Origin: Rhizobium rosettiformans
Lineage (GTDB): Bacteria; Pseudomonadota; Alphaproteobacteria; Rhizobiales; Rhizobiaceae
Direction: 5' to 3'
DNA length: 64,000 nucleotides
Assembly: GCF_016806065.1 (NCBI RefSeq)
Contig: NZ_CP032405.1
Span: 1,454,001 to 1,518,000 of the forward strand
The position numbers and the translations under genes are program-made. Below the pieces are notes generated by a model. It saw nothing but the letters and a program-made list of their open reading frames with translations. It ran no database searches and was not told the origin of the DNA. The first letter of the stretch is position 1. Every line of letters starts with the position of its first letter. This document shows positions 63,960 to 64,000 of the stretch, one piece after another.

Positions 63960-64000
63960 TAGAGCGTACGCGTGATGTGTTCCACGCGGAAGCACTCGAT

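Overview
The window looks like a chromosomal segment of a Rhizobiaceae bacterium (Rhizobium/Agrobacterium/Sinorhizobium-like). The evidence is high GC, a RIME-type intergenic palindromic element at 181-288, an irr-fabA-fabB block, rhizobial smo (polyol) and glpRDSTPQUVK (glycerol) operons, and an NfeR1/alpha-r14-type small RNA. I see no phage, insertion sequence, CRISPR array or plasmid functions. The window is a mix of catabolic operons and core housekeeping genes.

Region 1 (1-6768, minus strand) is a histidine-utilisation operon in the order hutF, a hutH paralog, hutI, hutH, hutG, hutU. The paralog lacks the Ala-Ser-Gly triad that forms the MIO cofactor, while keeping most other lyase landmarks. 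HutG reads through into the RIME element. Region 2 (6905-16809, minus) is a polyol operon: SorC-type regulator, binding protein, two permeases, ATPase, sorbitol dehydrogenase, mannitol dehydrogenase, HAD phosphatase and FGGY pentulose kinase. Region 3 (16890-19172) is a compact stress cluster. A DUF4142 gene and an NDH-2 gene on the plus strand, and a small C-rich RNA on the minus strand, each have an EcfG-type promoter (GGAAC-N16/17-GGTT). Region 4 (19308-22582) is a cobalamin riboswitch followed by a 32-codon small ORF and btuD-btuF-btuC. Region 5 (22606-32626) is glycerol uptake and catabolism under a DeoR-type GlpR, with phased TTTCG operator motifs.

Region 6 (32645-41394) centres on an RpoE/ChrR (ECF11) singlet-oxygen module. 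On the minus strand rpoE-chrR-DUF2177 continues without a visible break into an exonuclease and an ATP-dependent DNA ligase. On the plus strand are a flavin oxidase, DUF1365 and a cyclopropane-synthase-type methyltransferase, which suggests modified (cyclopropane or furan) fatty acids. Region 7 (41447-48137) holds a phosphomannomutase, the NfeR1-like sRNA with three anti-Shine-Dalgarno loops, an RNase D-like nuclease, small orphan proteins, nicotinamide phosphoribosyltransferase and a large low-complexity protein.

Region 8 (48156-64000) is housekeeping: rpsA and cmk; a TIGR02300 protein and tRNA-Ala(GGC); irr-fabA-fabB; LuxR- and AraC-type regulators; an RsmC-like methyltransferase; and the pnp-rpsO-truB-rbfA translation/RNA operon, preceded by an unknown membrane protein at the right edge. 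All functional names come from sequence patterns and remembered family knowledge; no database search was possible.
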